Both the position numbers and the translations under genes were made by a program. Source: an uncultured Bariatricus sp. (GTDB taxonomy: Bacteria > Bacillota > Clostridia > Lachnospirales > Lachnospiraceae). Taken from it: 21,617 bases of DNA. The notes beneath the pieces were generated by a model. The model saw only the letters and a list, made by a program, of their open reading frames with translations. It did no database searches and had not been told where the DNA came from. The stretch lies in NCBI GenBank assembly GCA_934307065.1, contig CAKRCD010000029.1, forward strand, positions 1-21,617, written 5' to 3'. Below are positions 1-7,319 of the stretch, one piece after another. The first letter of the stretch is position 1, and every line of letters begins with the position of its first letter.

Positions 1-55
1 TGGCGTCGTCTTCGAGTTTTGCGCTGACAACAACTGCTAATTCATATTTGCTCAT
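1..55 (-). CDS. rpsF: Ribosomal protein S6, N-terminal fragment
   Basis: Reading leftwards, an ATG at 55 opens MSKYELAVVVSAKLEDDA and then runs off the window edge. This matches the start of bacterial 30S protein S6, whose first beta strand has the form YE-hydrophobic. A strong AGGAGG site lies about 6 nt upstream at 63-69. A sigma-A promoter and a leader hairpin precede it. In Firmicutes, rpsF is normally followed by ssb and rpsR, which would lie beyond the window. Only 18 residues are visible, so the identification rests on this short match and the context. Confidence 0.85.
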   Translation of the reverse strand, partial: MSKYELAVVVSAKLEDDA

Positions 56-82
56 GTCCTGCACCTCCTTATGGTCTCTGGC

Positions 83-102
83 TCCCGTACCCTATGACGG
101 GA
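83..102 (-). promoter_or_regulatory. Hairpin in the rpsF 5' leader, possible S6:S18 autoregulatory site
   Basis: In the mRNA sense the leader holds UCCCGU-CAUAGGGU-ACGGGA, a 6-bp stem with an 8-nt loop, about 28 nt before the rpsF start. Many bacterial rpsF leaders carry a hairpin bound by the S6:S18 complex. The position fits that role, but I cannot confirm the detailed consensus by eye. Confidence 0.45.
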
Positions 103-133
103 ACAAGGAATAAATAGTATATCACAATTTCAT

Positions 134-162
134 ACTATAACATAGTCCATGTCCATTTGCAA
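134..162 (-). promoter_or_regulatory. Sigma-A promoter of rpsF
   Basis: Leftward reading gives -35 TTGCAA (162-157), a 17-nt spacer and -10 TATAGT (139-134). Transcription would start near 127 and include the leader hairpin. The promoter lies in the gap between the DUF951 gene and rpsF. Confidence 0.7.
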
Positions 163-177
163 GGATTTTCTTTTCCC

Positions 178-381
178 CTATCCAAGTTTTTTTCTTATTT
201 CTTTTGTATTCTTTTCCACCATTTTTCTTGATACCATTACTTGATGAGCACACCCCATACATTTCAGCCGGAAATCAGCTCCCACTCTCAGAATTTCCCA
301 CTCCTGACTTCCGCAAGGATGCGGTTTTTTCATCTTAATAATATCGCCTACTTCAAAATTTCTCTCCACATTATTTGCCAT
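178..381 (-). CDS. DUF951 family protein
   Basis: This is a 67-residue soluble protein with the pattern of the small Firmicute DUF951 family (B. subtilis YyzM type): DIIKMKKPHPCGSQEWEI near the start, then RLKCMGCAHQVMVSR. The two cysteine positions (Pro-His-Pro-Cys-Gly and Cys-x2-Cys) suggest metal or nucleic-acid binding, but no function is established. Its ATG directly abuts the sortase stop codon with no gap, and its ribosome site (GAGGA) lies inside the sortase 3' end. The two are therefore translationally coupled. Its position just upstream of rpsF is common in Lachnospiraceae. Confidence 0.85.
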   Translation of the reverse strand: MANNVERNFEVGDIIKMKKPHPCGSQEWEILRVGADFRLKCMGCAHQVMVSRKMVEKNTKEIRKKLG

Positions 382-1179
382 TTAATTTTCCTCGACTTTT
401 ACTCCATGTACAACAAAACGGTCATCATTATCATCCTTTGTACAGGTAGAAAGCGTAATCACTTCCGCATCTGCACCAGGATTTACACCTGTATCATAAT
501 TACTGATACTCTTTGTAATCTGCAGAAACATCTCAAAGCTGGCATCATTTTCAAACTGATAGGTATAGCTCTCTGAAGTGTCCTTCACGACTCCGGCACT
601 GTAAATCTGATACTTGATTTCTCTGCCATCCGGTGTATAAATGTAGAAATACGGATGTGCCTCCCAGAAATCCTTATCTGCATAGCTGTCCAATTCATTA
701 AACATCGTTCCATTATACATATAATGTCCGTAGATAAGGGTGTTTTTATCATTAAAATCCGGATTGTTATATGCATTAACAAAAATGGTTCCTACGGTAT
801 TGTCATACCCCTTAAATGTTTTATAAAGATATTCATCGTTATCTTTCCCCTGAACAACAGGATAATTAATAATTTCAGGAGCTTCAAAATGAATCCATGC
901 AACTACATCCGGGTTTATCTCCTTCAACGCATCAAAATCAACGTCTATCAGATGTCCCGATTCTTCCTTCTCACTATTATTTGTCACGGCCAGCTTCGCA
1001 ATATCCTCATATTCCGTTTCTCCTTTATGATAACCGGAATAAATCTGAAACAGTTTAAAACCCGAGAAACAAAATACTCCCAATGCAATAATCAGCACAA
1101 TGGTAGAAATCACTCGTCCGACCGTCCATGTCTTTTTCTTTCTTCTTCCTCTTCTATAATGTTTCTTCTGATGTTCCAT
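382..1179 (-). CDS. srtB: Class B sortase
   Basis: This is a membrane-anchored cysteine transpeptidase that attaches sorted surface proteins to the cell wall or joins pilin subunits. Taking the ATG at 1179 (MEHQKKHYRR) gives 265 residues: a basic cytoplasmic tail (1-18), one membrane segment (about 20-41), and an extracellular sortase domain (about 75-265). The catalytic triad is visible as His152 in LIYGHYM, Cys246 in TLSTC and Arg254 in DDRFVVHG. An in-frame ATG 20 codons further upstream lacks a good ribosome site; the chosen start has AAGGA upstream, though with long spacing. No sortase substrate with an LPxTG- or NPxTN-like tail is next to it, so its target must be elsewhere. It is followed without a gap by the DUF951 gene. 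Confidence 0.9.
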   Translation of the reverse strand: MEHQKKHYRRGRRKKKTWTVGRVISTIVLIIALGVFCFSGFKLFQIYSGYHKGETEYEDIAKLAVTNNSEKEESGHLIDVDFDALKEINPDVVAWIHFEAPEIINYPVVQGKDNDEYLYKTFKGYDNTVGTIFVNAYNNPDFNDKNTLIYGHYMYNGTMFNELDSYADKDFWEAHPYFYIYTPDGREIKYQIYSAGVVKDTSESYTYQFENDASFEMFLQITKSISNYDTGVNPGADAEVITLSTCTKDDNDDRFVVHGVKVEEN

Positions 1180-1275
1180 GAGATATAATATCCTTTCCCT
1201 CTTTCTATCTACCTTAGTAAAAAAAAGCAGTTCTGTCAAGCAATTAGAATTTTATATTTTTTTATAAACTGTTAA

Positions 1276-1303
1276 TTGATTCTTTACCCAATCAGCGTAC
1301 AAT
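1276..1303 (+). promoter_or_regulatory. Possible promoter of the zinc-ribbon protein gene
   Basis: TTGATT (1276-1281) and TACAAT (1298-1303) are spaced by 16 nt, 36 nt before the ATG at 1339. A TATACT follows at 1304-1309, so the exact -10 is uncertain. Confidence 0.35.
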
Positions 1304-1338
1304 ATACTTATCATACCAATCGAAAGGAATGTTTTATT

Positions 1339-1734
1339 ATGAAGGAAAAATTTTTGCGTTTTATGCAGGGGCGCTATGGAATAGATACTTTCGGGCGTTT
1401 TCTTCTGGGTTCTGCACTGGCATCTTATTTACTTTATATGTTTATCGGAAAAAGTCTGCTCTACTTCATAGCACTTATTCTTCTGTGCTATTCCTATTTT
1501 CGGATGTTTTCCAAAGATATTTACAAGCGTTCGGCAGAAAACCAGAACTTTTTGAAAAAAACTGCCGGAATCCGTCGTGCATGGGCCAACCGAAAATACC
1601 AGTTCCGGCAGATGCGTGCATTTCACATTTATAAATGCCCGACCTGCAAGCAGAAAATCCGTATTCCAAGAGGAAAAGGACGTATTGAAATCAGGTGCCC
1701 AAAGTGCAACGGCACCTTTATCAAACATAGCTAA
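1339..1734 (+). CDS. Small membrane protein with C-terminal zinc ribbon
   Basis: This 131-residue protein starts at the ATG preceded by AAAGGA. The N-terminal third is hydrophobic with one or two membrane segments (about residues 21-52). A basic linker follows, then a four-cysteine zinc ribbon, KCPTC and RCPKC, near the C-terminus. This layout is common among uncharacterised Lachnospiraceae proteins. I do not recognise a specific function. It may act as a membrane-tethered adaptor or regulator, but that is a guess. It stands alone, divergent from the sortase gene. Confidence 0.75.
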   Translation: MKEKFLRFMQGRYGIDTFGRFLLGSALASYLLYMFIGKSLLYFIALILLCYSYFRMFSKDIYKRSAENQNFLKKTAGIRRAWANRKYQFRQMRAFHIYKCPTCKQKIRIPRGKGRIEIRCPKCNGTFIKHS

Positions 1735-1833
1735 CTTATATGATAGCCGGTCCTACATATAGCATTTTCAAATAGACTCTATTATATATAGAAAATTATA
1801 ATTGGACTTATAGCCCGACTCCTTTTACACTTA

Positions 1834-1849
1834 ATTACAGAAATGTAAT
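1834..1849. promoter_or_regulatory. Inverted repeat upstream of the molybdopterin oxidoreductase
   Basis: ATTACA-GAAA-TGTAAT is a perfect 6+6 dyad about 100 nt before the oxidoreductase start, in the 214-nt gap 1735-1948. It uses the same ATTACA/TGTAAT half-sites as the palindrome at 11806-11818 before the Sec-containing lipoprotein gene, there in the opposite order. It could be an operator. Apart from this and a short TTCTC/GAGAA hairpin near 1915-1930, I see nothing in the gap. Confidence 0.35.
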
Positions 1850-1948
1850 GATGTCAGGGTTGTGAGAGTGCGAAGTACCGTGCAATCCATAGACAGCATG
1901 TAATAAGCAAAAAATTCTCCACGGCAGAGAATACAAGGAGGAATCAAC

Positions 1949-4045
1949 ATGATTGTTAACAGAATCTGCGGAATGTGTCAAGGTGGCTGTCAGGTAAATG
2001 TCACTATTGAAGACGGGAAACTCGTAAAGGTTCAGCCCGACTTAACTTCACCAAAAGGACGACTTTGTGTCAGAGGTGCACTTGCCCCGACCTTATTATA
2101 CAGCCAGTCCCGTCTGACCGTTCCATTAATACGTGACGGAGAAAAAGGCGAGGGCAAATTCCGCGAAGCCACATGGGATGAAGCATTTACATATGCTGCA
2201 GAATTATTGCAGAAAACTTCAGATAAATACGGTGCACGTTCACTGGCATCTTTTCTTGGCCGAGGGGTTCTCGGAATGCCTGTGGGCCGTATTCTCTCCG
2301 GTGGGAAATCTCCTTCTTTGATGGAACGCCTTGGCTCACCTAACAGTTTTAACGTAGCCTCCATCTGTAATATGGCTTCCAGTACGGTAACTCCGGTTAC
2401 AACATCAGGACTGAACACCCGTGTAATGGTACAGGACATCCCAAACAGTGATTATATTTTCGCATGGGGCAAGGATTCCACTACAGACGACGGACCACAA
2501 ATGGCTATCAAGAGCATCAAAGCGGCCAAAGAGCGTGGTGCAAAGCTCATTGTAATTGACCCTCGTCAGACCGGAATAGGCGAACTGGCAGACCTTTGGA
2601 TACCGGTCATTCCAGGTTCCGACGGAGCCCTTGCACTTGCCATGTTGAAACTGATTATTGAAACCGAACGTTACGACAAAGAATTTGTGCGTGATTATAC
2701 CCGTGGCTTTGATGAATTCAAAACCTATTTAGATACGCTCTCACTAGAACAGCTTTCCACCTGGTGTGGTGTTCCTTGTGATACCATCCGCCATCTCACT
2801 GATATTTTCTGTTCTACAGAGAAGATTTCCCTGATTTCCTATACAGGACTGGAATATCAGCTCAGCGGAATCCAGAATAACCGTGCCATTTTTACCCTCT
2901 GGGCAATCACAGGCAAACTGGATGTAGAAGGTGGTATTTATTTAAACTGTGAACACGTACCAACGTTTCAGTTGAAAGAACTTCCAACAGAGAATAAACC
3001 GATTGGAATGGATGAGTTTCCAATGTTTTATAAATTCATGGGAGCCGGACAGTTCTGCCGTTTTCCAAAAGCTGTACTGGAAGATGACCCATATCCTGTG
3101 CGTGCACTGATTGTAGTGGGCGGTTCCCCGATGCTTACCTTTCCGGATGCTAAGAGATGGCGTGAGGTATACCGGAAATTAGACTGCCTTATCGTCTCAG
3201 ACCGCTATCCAACCGAAGATTCCCGTTATGCCGATGTTGTATTTCCATCATGCACACTTTTTGAGACTTACAAACCGGTTCCCGGGCCGGACGGCAAAAT
3301 CGAACTAATGGAGCCGGCTATTGCCCCTGTAGGGGAATGCCGTGATGATGTACTGATTCTGTCAGGCATTGCAAAAAAATTGGGTGTAGGTGATGATTAT
3401 CCGGATAACGTAGATGAATTAAAAACATGGCTCTGCGATTCTCTGCCACCGTATGCAGGGGACTTCGGCAGTGGCCAAAAGAAACCGGAACGAATTTATA
3501 AAAAATATCAGACAGGTAACCTTAGAGCCGACGGGAAACCAGGCTTCCCGACTCCTTCGGGAAAATTCGAAATCTGTTCTGTATATCTGGAAGAAAACGG
3601 CTTTACACCTTATCCGGAATACAAAGACATCCGCTCTATCCCGGAATTAAACAAACCAGAATTTCCATTCACACTGACAACCGGAGCAAGAAGCATGCAT
3701 CGCATGGGTGTATTCGGAGCAAATCTTCCGGGCGTGGCAAAGGTAGAACCTTATCCATACATGGATTTATCTCCTGAGGATTCTGAAGAATTAGGCATCT
3801 ATGATGGCGAATGGGCAAAGGTAACTACTCCATTCGGAACGGGAACCTTCAAAACCCGTGTCTGCGGAATGACCAGACATTGTATCCACATTCCTCATGG
3901 CGGTGGAAGTGAATATATGCCGCCTGCATGGCATATGGGAAATGTCAATGAGCTTACCAGCCTTGACTACAATGACCCAATTACCGGATTTGTCACAATG
4001 AAATCTGTTCCATGCCGCGTAGAAAAATCGGACTACAAAGAATAA
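1949..4045 (+). CDS. Molybdopterin-dependent oxidoreductase, catalytic subunit
   Basis: This 698-residue protein belongs to the DMSO-reductase/formate-dehydrogenase superfamily. Cys7, Cys10, Cys14 and Cys40 form the N-terminal [4Fe-4S] motif (C-x2-C-x3-C-x25-C). The molybdopterin domains follow, and the C-terminal dinucleotide-binding domain includes TTGARSMHRMG and ends in the HGGG...MPPAWHMGNVNELT region. Cys140 in SICNMASS sits where these enzymes carry the Mo or W ligand. There is no twin-arginine signal, so it should be cytoplasmic. No electron-transfer or membrane subunit is adjacent, so it probably uses a soluble donor. The ribosome site AAGGAGG is ideal (7-nt spacing). The substrate cannot be told from sequence. 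A role in the neighbouring selenoprotein system is possible but unproven. Confidence 0.88.
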   Translation: MIVNRICGMCQGGCQVNVTIEDGKLVKVQPDLTSPKGRLCVRGALAPTLLYSQSRLTVPLIRDGEKGEGKFREATWDEAFTYAAELLQKTSDKYGARSLASFLGRGVLGMPVGRILSGGKSPSLMERLGSPNSFNVASICNMASSTVTPVTTSGLNTRVMVQDIPNSDYIFAWGKDSTTDDGPQMAIKSIKAAKERGAKLIVIDPRQTGIGELADLWIPVIPGSDGALALAMLKLIIETERYDKEFVRDYTRGFDEFKTYLDTLSLEQLSTWCGVPCDTIRHLTDIFCSTEKISLISYTGLEYQLSGIQNNRAIFTLWAITGKLDVEGGIYLNCEHVPTFQLKELPTENKPIGMDEFPMFYKFMGAGQFCRFPKAVLEDDPYPVRALIVVGGSPMLTFPDAKRWREVYRKLDCLIVSDRYPTEDSRYADVVFPSCTLFETYKPVPGPDGKIELMEPAIAPVGECRDDVLILSGIAKKLGVGDDYPDNVDELKTWLCDSLPPYAGDFGSGQKKPERIYKKYQTGNLRADGKPGFPTPSGKFEICSVYLEENGFTPYPEYKDIRSIPELNKPEFPFTLTTGARSMHRMGVFGANLPGVAKVEPYPYMDLSPEDSEELGIYDGEWAKVTTPFGTGTFKTRVCGMTRHCIHIPHGGGSEYMPPAWHMGNVNELTSLDYNDPITGFVTMKSVPCRVEKSDYKE

Positions 4046-4101
4046 TTGACATAACGGATACTTTTCCGGTTCATTCTTAATCAAAAGGGTATCAGCAAAA
4101 A

Positions 4102-4139
4102 AGAAGGAAGTGATTGCCAGTCCAGAATCACTCCCTTCT
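4102..4139. terminator. Bidirectional terminator between the oxidoreductase and HAD genes
   Basis: AGAAGG-A-AGTGATT pairs with AATCACT-C-CCTTCT across a 10-nt loop, giving 13 pairs with one mismatch. A-runs on the left and T-runs on the right allow it to end both the rightward oxidoreductase and the leftward HAD transcripts. Confidence 0.85.
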
Positions 4140-4195
4140 TTTTCATGTATTTCCGCTTTTTATTTTATTTCTGCTTCCTATTTTGTCTCCGCTCT

Positions 4196-4663
4196 CTAGC
4201 CCCTCAGTCCTGCAATCACTCTGCTCGGATGAATCAGCAAATCCAGTCCGTCCTCCATAGAGCGCACACACAAATCTGCTGCCCGAAGCGCCCGTCCGCA
4301 TGCCCCCTCTTCATCCATAATTGCAATGGAAAGTGCCGCTTCCTTCAGCATCAGTTCATCATTTCTTCCATTTCCGATTGCTACGCAATGTCTGGCTCCC
4401 ATGGATTTCACAATCTCCTTCTTATACTCTCTCGCGCTCCCCGTTGGAAATGTATGTAAAATAACCGGTATATCCGTGCACTGCTCTTTCGCATTTCCGT
4501 GTGTATCAGCCGTCAGCACATAAATACGTAAGTCTTCTCCCAGCACACGCAGCCGCTCCTTTACACTTTCCGGCACAACTCCATCTATGGCGATCGTCCC
4601 ATTAAAATCCAAAAATAAAGTGTCTAAATTCAAAGTCTTATACTCCGGAATTACAATTTTCAT
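4196..4663 (-). CDS. HAD-family hydrolase resembling a soluble P-type ATPase domain
   Basis: This 155-residue cytoplasmic protein has the HAD core. Motif I is LFLDFNGTIA, with the nucleophile Asp in DFNGT and Asn in place of the usual second Asp, as in stand-alone P-type-ATPase-like HADs (COG4087 type). Motif II is VLTADTHGN. A conserved lysine lies in the middle (KKEIVKSMG), and motif III/IV is AIGNGRNDELML. It has no membrane helices, so it is not a transporter. Its substrate is unknown. GAGAGGA lies 7 nt before the ATG, and a near-consensus promoter precedes it. It is divergent from the DUF3343 gene, which hints at shared control with selenium metabolism. Confidence 0.85.
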   Translation of the reverse strand: MKIVIPEYKTLNLDTLFLDFNGTIAIDGVVPESVKERLRVLGEDLRIYVLTADTHGNAKEQCTDIPVILHTFPTGSAREYKKEIVKSMGARHCVAIGNGRNDELMLKEAALSIAIMDEEGACGRALRAADLCVRSMEDGLDLLIHPSRVIAGLRG

Positions 4664-4693
4664 CCGCTTTTCCTCTCAATGCTGTTTCTTCTT

Positions 4694-4745
4694 ATTATAA
4701 AGAACAATATAACTTCTGTCAAAATATCTCTATCTATGCTATAAT
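4694..4745. promoter_or_regulatory. Divergent promoters with overlapping -35 boxes (HAD leftward, DUF3343 rightward)
   Basis: Leftward: TTGACA (4722-4717), 17 nt, TATAAT (4699-4694), a perfect consensus serving the HAD gene. Rightward: CTGTCA (4716-4721), 18 nt, TATAAT (4740-4745), serving the DUF3343 gene. The two -35 elements occupy the same base pairs, so RNA polymerase can fill only one at a time. Confidence 0.75.
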
Positions 4746-4773
4746 GGATTCAGTAAGACTAAAGAGGGGCTTT

Positions 4774-5055
4774 ATGATTATGCAAAAGATAACTCATTAT
4801 TATCTCATGGCATTTCGCACCACCACAGATGTCATGCATGCAGAAGAATGTCTCAAAGACAAACTTCCCATTACGATTATGCCCGTTCCACGGGAAATTT
4901 CAGTTGGCTGTGGTCTCGCCATTCGTTTTATGAAGCCAGACGAAAATCTGATTTGTAATTCATGCAAAGAACTTCCTATCTCTGGAATTCTTTATAAAAT
5001 GCAGACTGAAAAGGTAAATGGCAGACATCCGATTGAAATGATTGCTGAATTTTAA
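4774..5055 (+). CDS. DUF3343 putative Se/S carrier-like protein
   Basis: This is a small cytoplasmic protein (93 residues from 4774, or 91 from the ATG at 4780; AGAGGGG precedes both). It has the DUF3343 signature: FRTTTDVMHAEECL, then a proline-rich IMPVPREISVGCGLAIRF containing the conserved Gly-Cys-Gly. Pfam describes this family as a putative Se/S carrier, and in many anaerobes it sits beside yedF and other selenium genes. The Gly-Cys-Gly cysteine is the likely persulfide/selenide-bearing residue. Its position next to seven predicted selenoprotein genes supports a role in selenium delivery (inference). Confidence 0.85.
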   Translation: MIMQKITHYYLMAFRTTTDVMHAEECLKDKLPITIMPVPREISVGCGLAIRFMKPDENLICNSCKELPISGILYKMQTEKVNGRHPIEMIAEF

Positions 5056-5104
5056 TTATACTACATACTTCAAGCAGAAATACCTTTTATTAATCGGCAG
5101 TATA

Positions 5105-5146
5105 AAACCCCGCCATCTATGGATGCTTCCACATTTGGCGGGGTTT
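5105..5146. terminator. Bidirectional terminator between the DUF3343 gene and the sao operon
   Basis: AAACCCCGCCA pairs with TGGCGGGGTTT (11 bp). The 20-nt loop holds its own small hairpin, TGGA-TGCT-TCCA (5120-5131). A- and T-rich flanks allow it to serve both the rightward DUF3343 transcript and the leftward sao operon ending at 5175. Confidence 0.85.
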
Positions 5147-5174
5147 CACATTTTCATATCCTACTCATTCATAA

Positions 5175-5372
5175 TTAGGAAATTCTTTCTGATTCAAATC
5201 CAAGCTCTTTTAAAATTTCCATAGAAGTTTCCATGCAAGTATCACAGTCACACACAGAAACTGTTTTTGCTTCAAGATTTACTTCATGATTGATTTTAGC
5301 TTCCGTAAGTGCTTCATCAATTTTTTTCACACAGTTCGGACAGCAAATTCCAGGTACACTTAAAACTCTCAT
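5175..5372 (-). CDS. Heavy-metal-associated (HMA) domain protein, MerP/CopZ-like
   Basis: This 65-residue protein spans one ferredoxin-like HMA domain. The metal-binding loop reads VPGICCPNC, the GMxCxxC position with an extra Cys. A second cysteine cluster, CDCDTC, lies in the middle; ordinary HMA chaperones lack it. It has no signal peptide, so it should act in the cytoplasm as a soft-metal chaperone. It is the last gene of the sao operon, 23 nt after saoD, with AGGAG 6 nt before its ATG. In this operon it may accept the metal released by the MerB-like lyase (inference). Confidence 0.8.
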   Translation of the reverse strand: MRVLSVPGICCPNCVKKIDEALTEAKINHEVNLEAKTVSVCDCDTCMETSMEILKELGFESERIS

Positions 5373-5395
5373 AATTTTCTCCTGTTTTACATAAA

Positions 5396-5728
5396 TTACA
5401 GTGTAATTACCTGATCTACTCCTGCAGGTGCCAGTGCCGCATATACGTTAGGGAAGCAGCCGATTCCTGCCGGTGCGATTAATTTGTCTGCGATATCTCT
5501 CTGATAGCAGCATCTGTCGCATGCCATTAAAAGCATACCTGTTTTTTCACTTAATTTCTGAAGTCTTGCAGCGATATCTGATCCTTCAACAAGCATATAT
5601 GCATTGTCAAAGAAAAACATCATTCCTGCCACTTCTACTCCGTGACGATCTTCTTCCAACTGAGGAATGATCATGTACTCAAGGATTTCTCTTGCGTGTT
5701 CTGATTCAAATAAATAAGCTACTTTCAT
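5396..5728 (-). CDS. saoD: DsrE-related protein SaoD
   Basis: This 110-residue cytoplasmic protein has a DsrE/DsrF-like fold: an N-terminal beta strand with MKVAYLFESEHA, a GVEVAGMMFFFDNAY central strand and loop, and MACDRCCYQRD with three close cysteines. DsrE-family proteins carry sulfur, or here perhaps another thiophilic group, on conserved cysteines. AGGAGG lies 9 nt before the ATG, and the gene follows saoL by 29 nt. The name SaoD comes from memory of a DsrE-related family tied to this selenoprotein system. Fold and context are clear; the chemical role is inferred. Confidence 0.8.
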   Translation of the reverse strand: MKVAYLFESEHAREILEYMIIPQLEEDRHGVEVAGMMFFFDNAYMLVEGSDIAARLQKLSEKTGMLLMACDRCCYQRDIADKLIAPAGIGCFPNVYAALAPAGVDQVITL

Positions 5729-5757
5729 GGTATAATACCTCCTGATAAATAAATAAT

Positions 5758-6387
5758 TTATACTTCAAATGTAGCTTTCGCCTCGTTTACGGCAACATTA
5801 ATATCTGCCTTAATTAAACTTTCCGGATCCAGCTCCATCTGAGTAACATATTGATCGAATTCAGCACTACTGCTGAAAAAGTTCATGACATTTCAGCAAG
5901 ACCCGGCCCAGTTTGATAACTGTCCAAGTGGAAATGTCAGTGCATGGAGTGTTTTTGGGGCATAATCTGCCACTTTTCCATCCACAATTTTTACAAAGAC
6001 TGGTTCGCCAGATACCGCTGATACAGAGTGAACCTCTGTATCCTGATGAAACGTAAATGCTGCACCGATTGCATCAATCGCACACATAGCAGTAAAACTT
6101 CTGCCATCCGCAAGTGTCACATGATGGTTAGTCGGAAGTGCAGATACCGGATAAATGAAGTTCACGTTCTGTTCTTCATCTGTTACCATTCCGTCTTTCG
6201 CTTTTAAGACATCAACGATCTCCCGGTACTCTCCTTCTGTCATAGAAAGTGCATCAAGCACAAGGCTCTTATCTGCCTCAAGATTGAACGCTCTTCCCTC
6301 GTTTACTGTAAATTCAATGATAAACAGTCTTACCTGATTCTGTCTGTCATTAAACTTCTTATGTACATTCTGTTGTTCCATATTCAT
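5758..6387 (-). CDS. saoL: Organomercurial-lyase-like selenoprotein SaoL (UGA = Sec165)
   Basis: This is a MerB-family protein, 209 residues counting Sec, read through the UGA at 5895-5893. An N-terminal winged-helix-like part is followed by the MerB catalytic half. Cys102 and Asp105 (MCAIDAIG) match MerB Cys96 and Asp99. Sec165 (GSC-U-NVMNFFSS) lies 63 residues after Cys102, exactly the Cys96-to-Cys159 spacing of MerB, so Sec replaces the second catalytic Cys. A further 44 residues follow the UGA to the TAA. A SECIS-like hairpin sits 16 nt after the UGA. The start is 6387 or 6381, both after GAGAGG; an upstream in-frame ATG at 6459 lacks a site. It likely cleaves a carbon-metal bond, but the true substrate is unknown. 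Confidence 0.9.
5860..5877 (-). promoter_or_regulatory. SECIS-like hairpin of saoL
   Basis: UUCAGCA-GUAG-UGCUGAA: 7 bp with a 4-nt loop, the loop starting 23 nt after the UGA at 5895-5893. Both stem arms lie within coding sequence. Confidence 0.8.
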
Positions 6388-6471
6388 TTTTCCTCTCAAA
6401 ATCCCTATTTCTTTTCTATAATCTTTCTTAACCTTCTCTTCTAAAATAAGTAAAAGCACATATCTTATATA

Positions 6472-7317
6472 CTAGACTGCAGTTGCCTGTTCATCCTTTC
6501 CGGAATCTACACCCTGGATAAATTCCATTAAGTCTTTATCTTCCTGAGTAAATACGCCTCCGCTTAAAGCGCCTTTCAGGATGGTTGTCAACTGGTCTAC
6601 ATATGCATGATATTGTGGATTTGTACGGTCACGCGGTCTTGGAAGCTCAATCTTGACATCTGCCAAGATTTTTCCATGATCTCTGGACATTACGATAACT
6701 CTGTCACTTAAATAAATCGACTCATCCACATCATGCGTAACCATAAGTGCTGTTGTCTTCTTCTGCTGAAGAATACTTTCCAGCTGCATCTGAAGAAGCT
6801 GACGCATCTGGAAATCCACTGCTCCTAACGGCTCATCCATCAAAAGCACCTGTGGGTCGCAGGCAATCGCGCGAAGCAAGGCAACCCTCTGTTTCATACC
6901 ACCGGAAATCTCATGGATATAATAATTCTCATAATCCGTAAGCTGAGCCATTTCCAGCAGCTCCTTCAGCTTCTGTTTCCGCTCTGCTTTCGGCACTTTC
7001 ATCTTCTTCATTGGATACTCTATATTCTCCCCGACTTTCAGCCATGGGAACAATGCATAATTCTGGAACATAAACGAACGATCCGGTCCCGGTTTGCTGA
7101 CCTCTTTTCCATTTACTACAATCTTTCCACCATTTGCCTTCTGGAAACCGGCAATAATGGTAAGTGTGGTTGTCTTTCCACATCCGGAAGGTCCTAAAAG
7201 GGACACAAATTCTCCTTCCTGCACCTCAAAGGACACATCCTTCAATACGACATTTTCTTCGTCTCCCTTTCTTCTGCCTTTGAAGACCTTCGAAATTCCC
7301 TGTACAGATATTGACAT
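6472..7317 (-). CDS. saoA: ABC transporter ATP-binding protein SaoA
   Basis: This 281-residue ATPase is of the TauB/SsuB (nitrate/sulfonate/taurine) type. Walker A is GPSGCGKTT at residues 42-50. The Q-loop is in MFQNYALFPW, the signature is ISGGMKQRV, Walker B is VLLMDEP with catalytic Glu, and the H-loop His is in MVTHDVDES. It starts at 7317 with GAGG 7 nt upstream, 2 nt after the stop of the preceding substrate-binding protein, so it is translationally coupled. It should pair with SaoP, the only ABC permease nearby, although saoP lies on the other strand. It has no Sec. saoL follows after an 84-nt gap. Confidence 0.9.
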   Translation of the reverse strand: MSISVQGISKVFKGRRKGDEENVVLKDVSFEVQEGEFVSLLGPSGCGKTTTLTIIAGFQKANGGKIVVNGKEVSKPGPDRSFMFQNYALFPWLKVGENIEYPMKKMKVPKAERKQKLKELLEMAQLTDYENYYIHEISGGMKQRVALLRAIACDPQVLLMDEPLGAVDFQMRQLLQMQLESILQQKKTTALMVTHDVDESIYLSDRVIVMSRDHGKILADVKIELPRPRDRTNPQYHAYVDQLTTILKGALSGGVFTQEDKDLMEFIQGVDSGKDEQATAV

Positions 7318-7319
7318 AT

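Noticed and set aside
655..1188. Long frame opposite the sortase gene
   Set aside because: It is the complement of a well-supported sortase gene, has no ribosome site and no family features. Similar antisense frames elsewhere in the window were dropped for the same reason.
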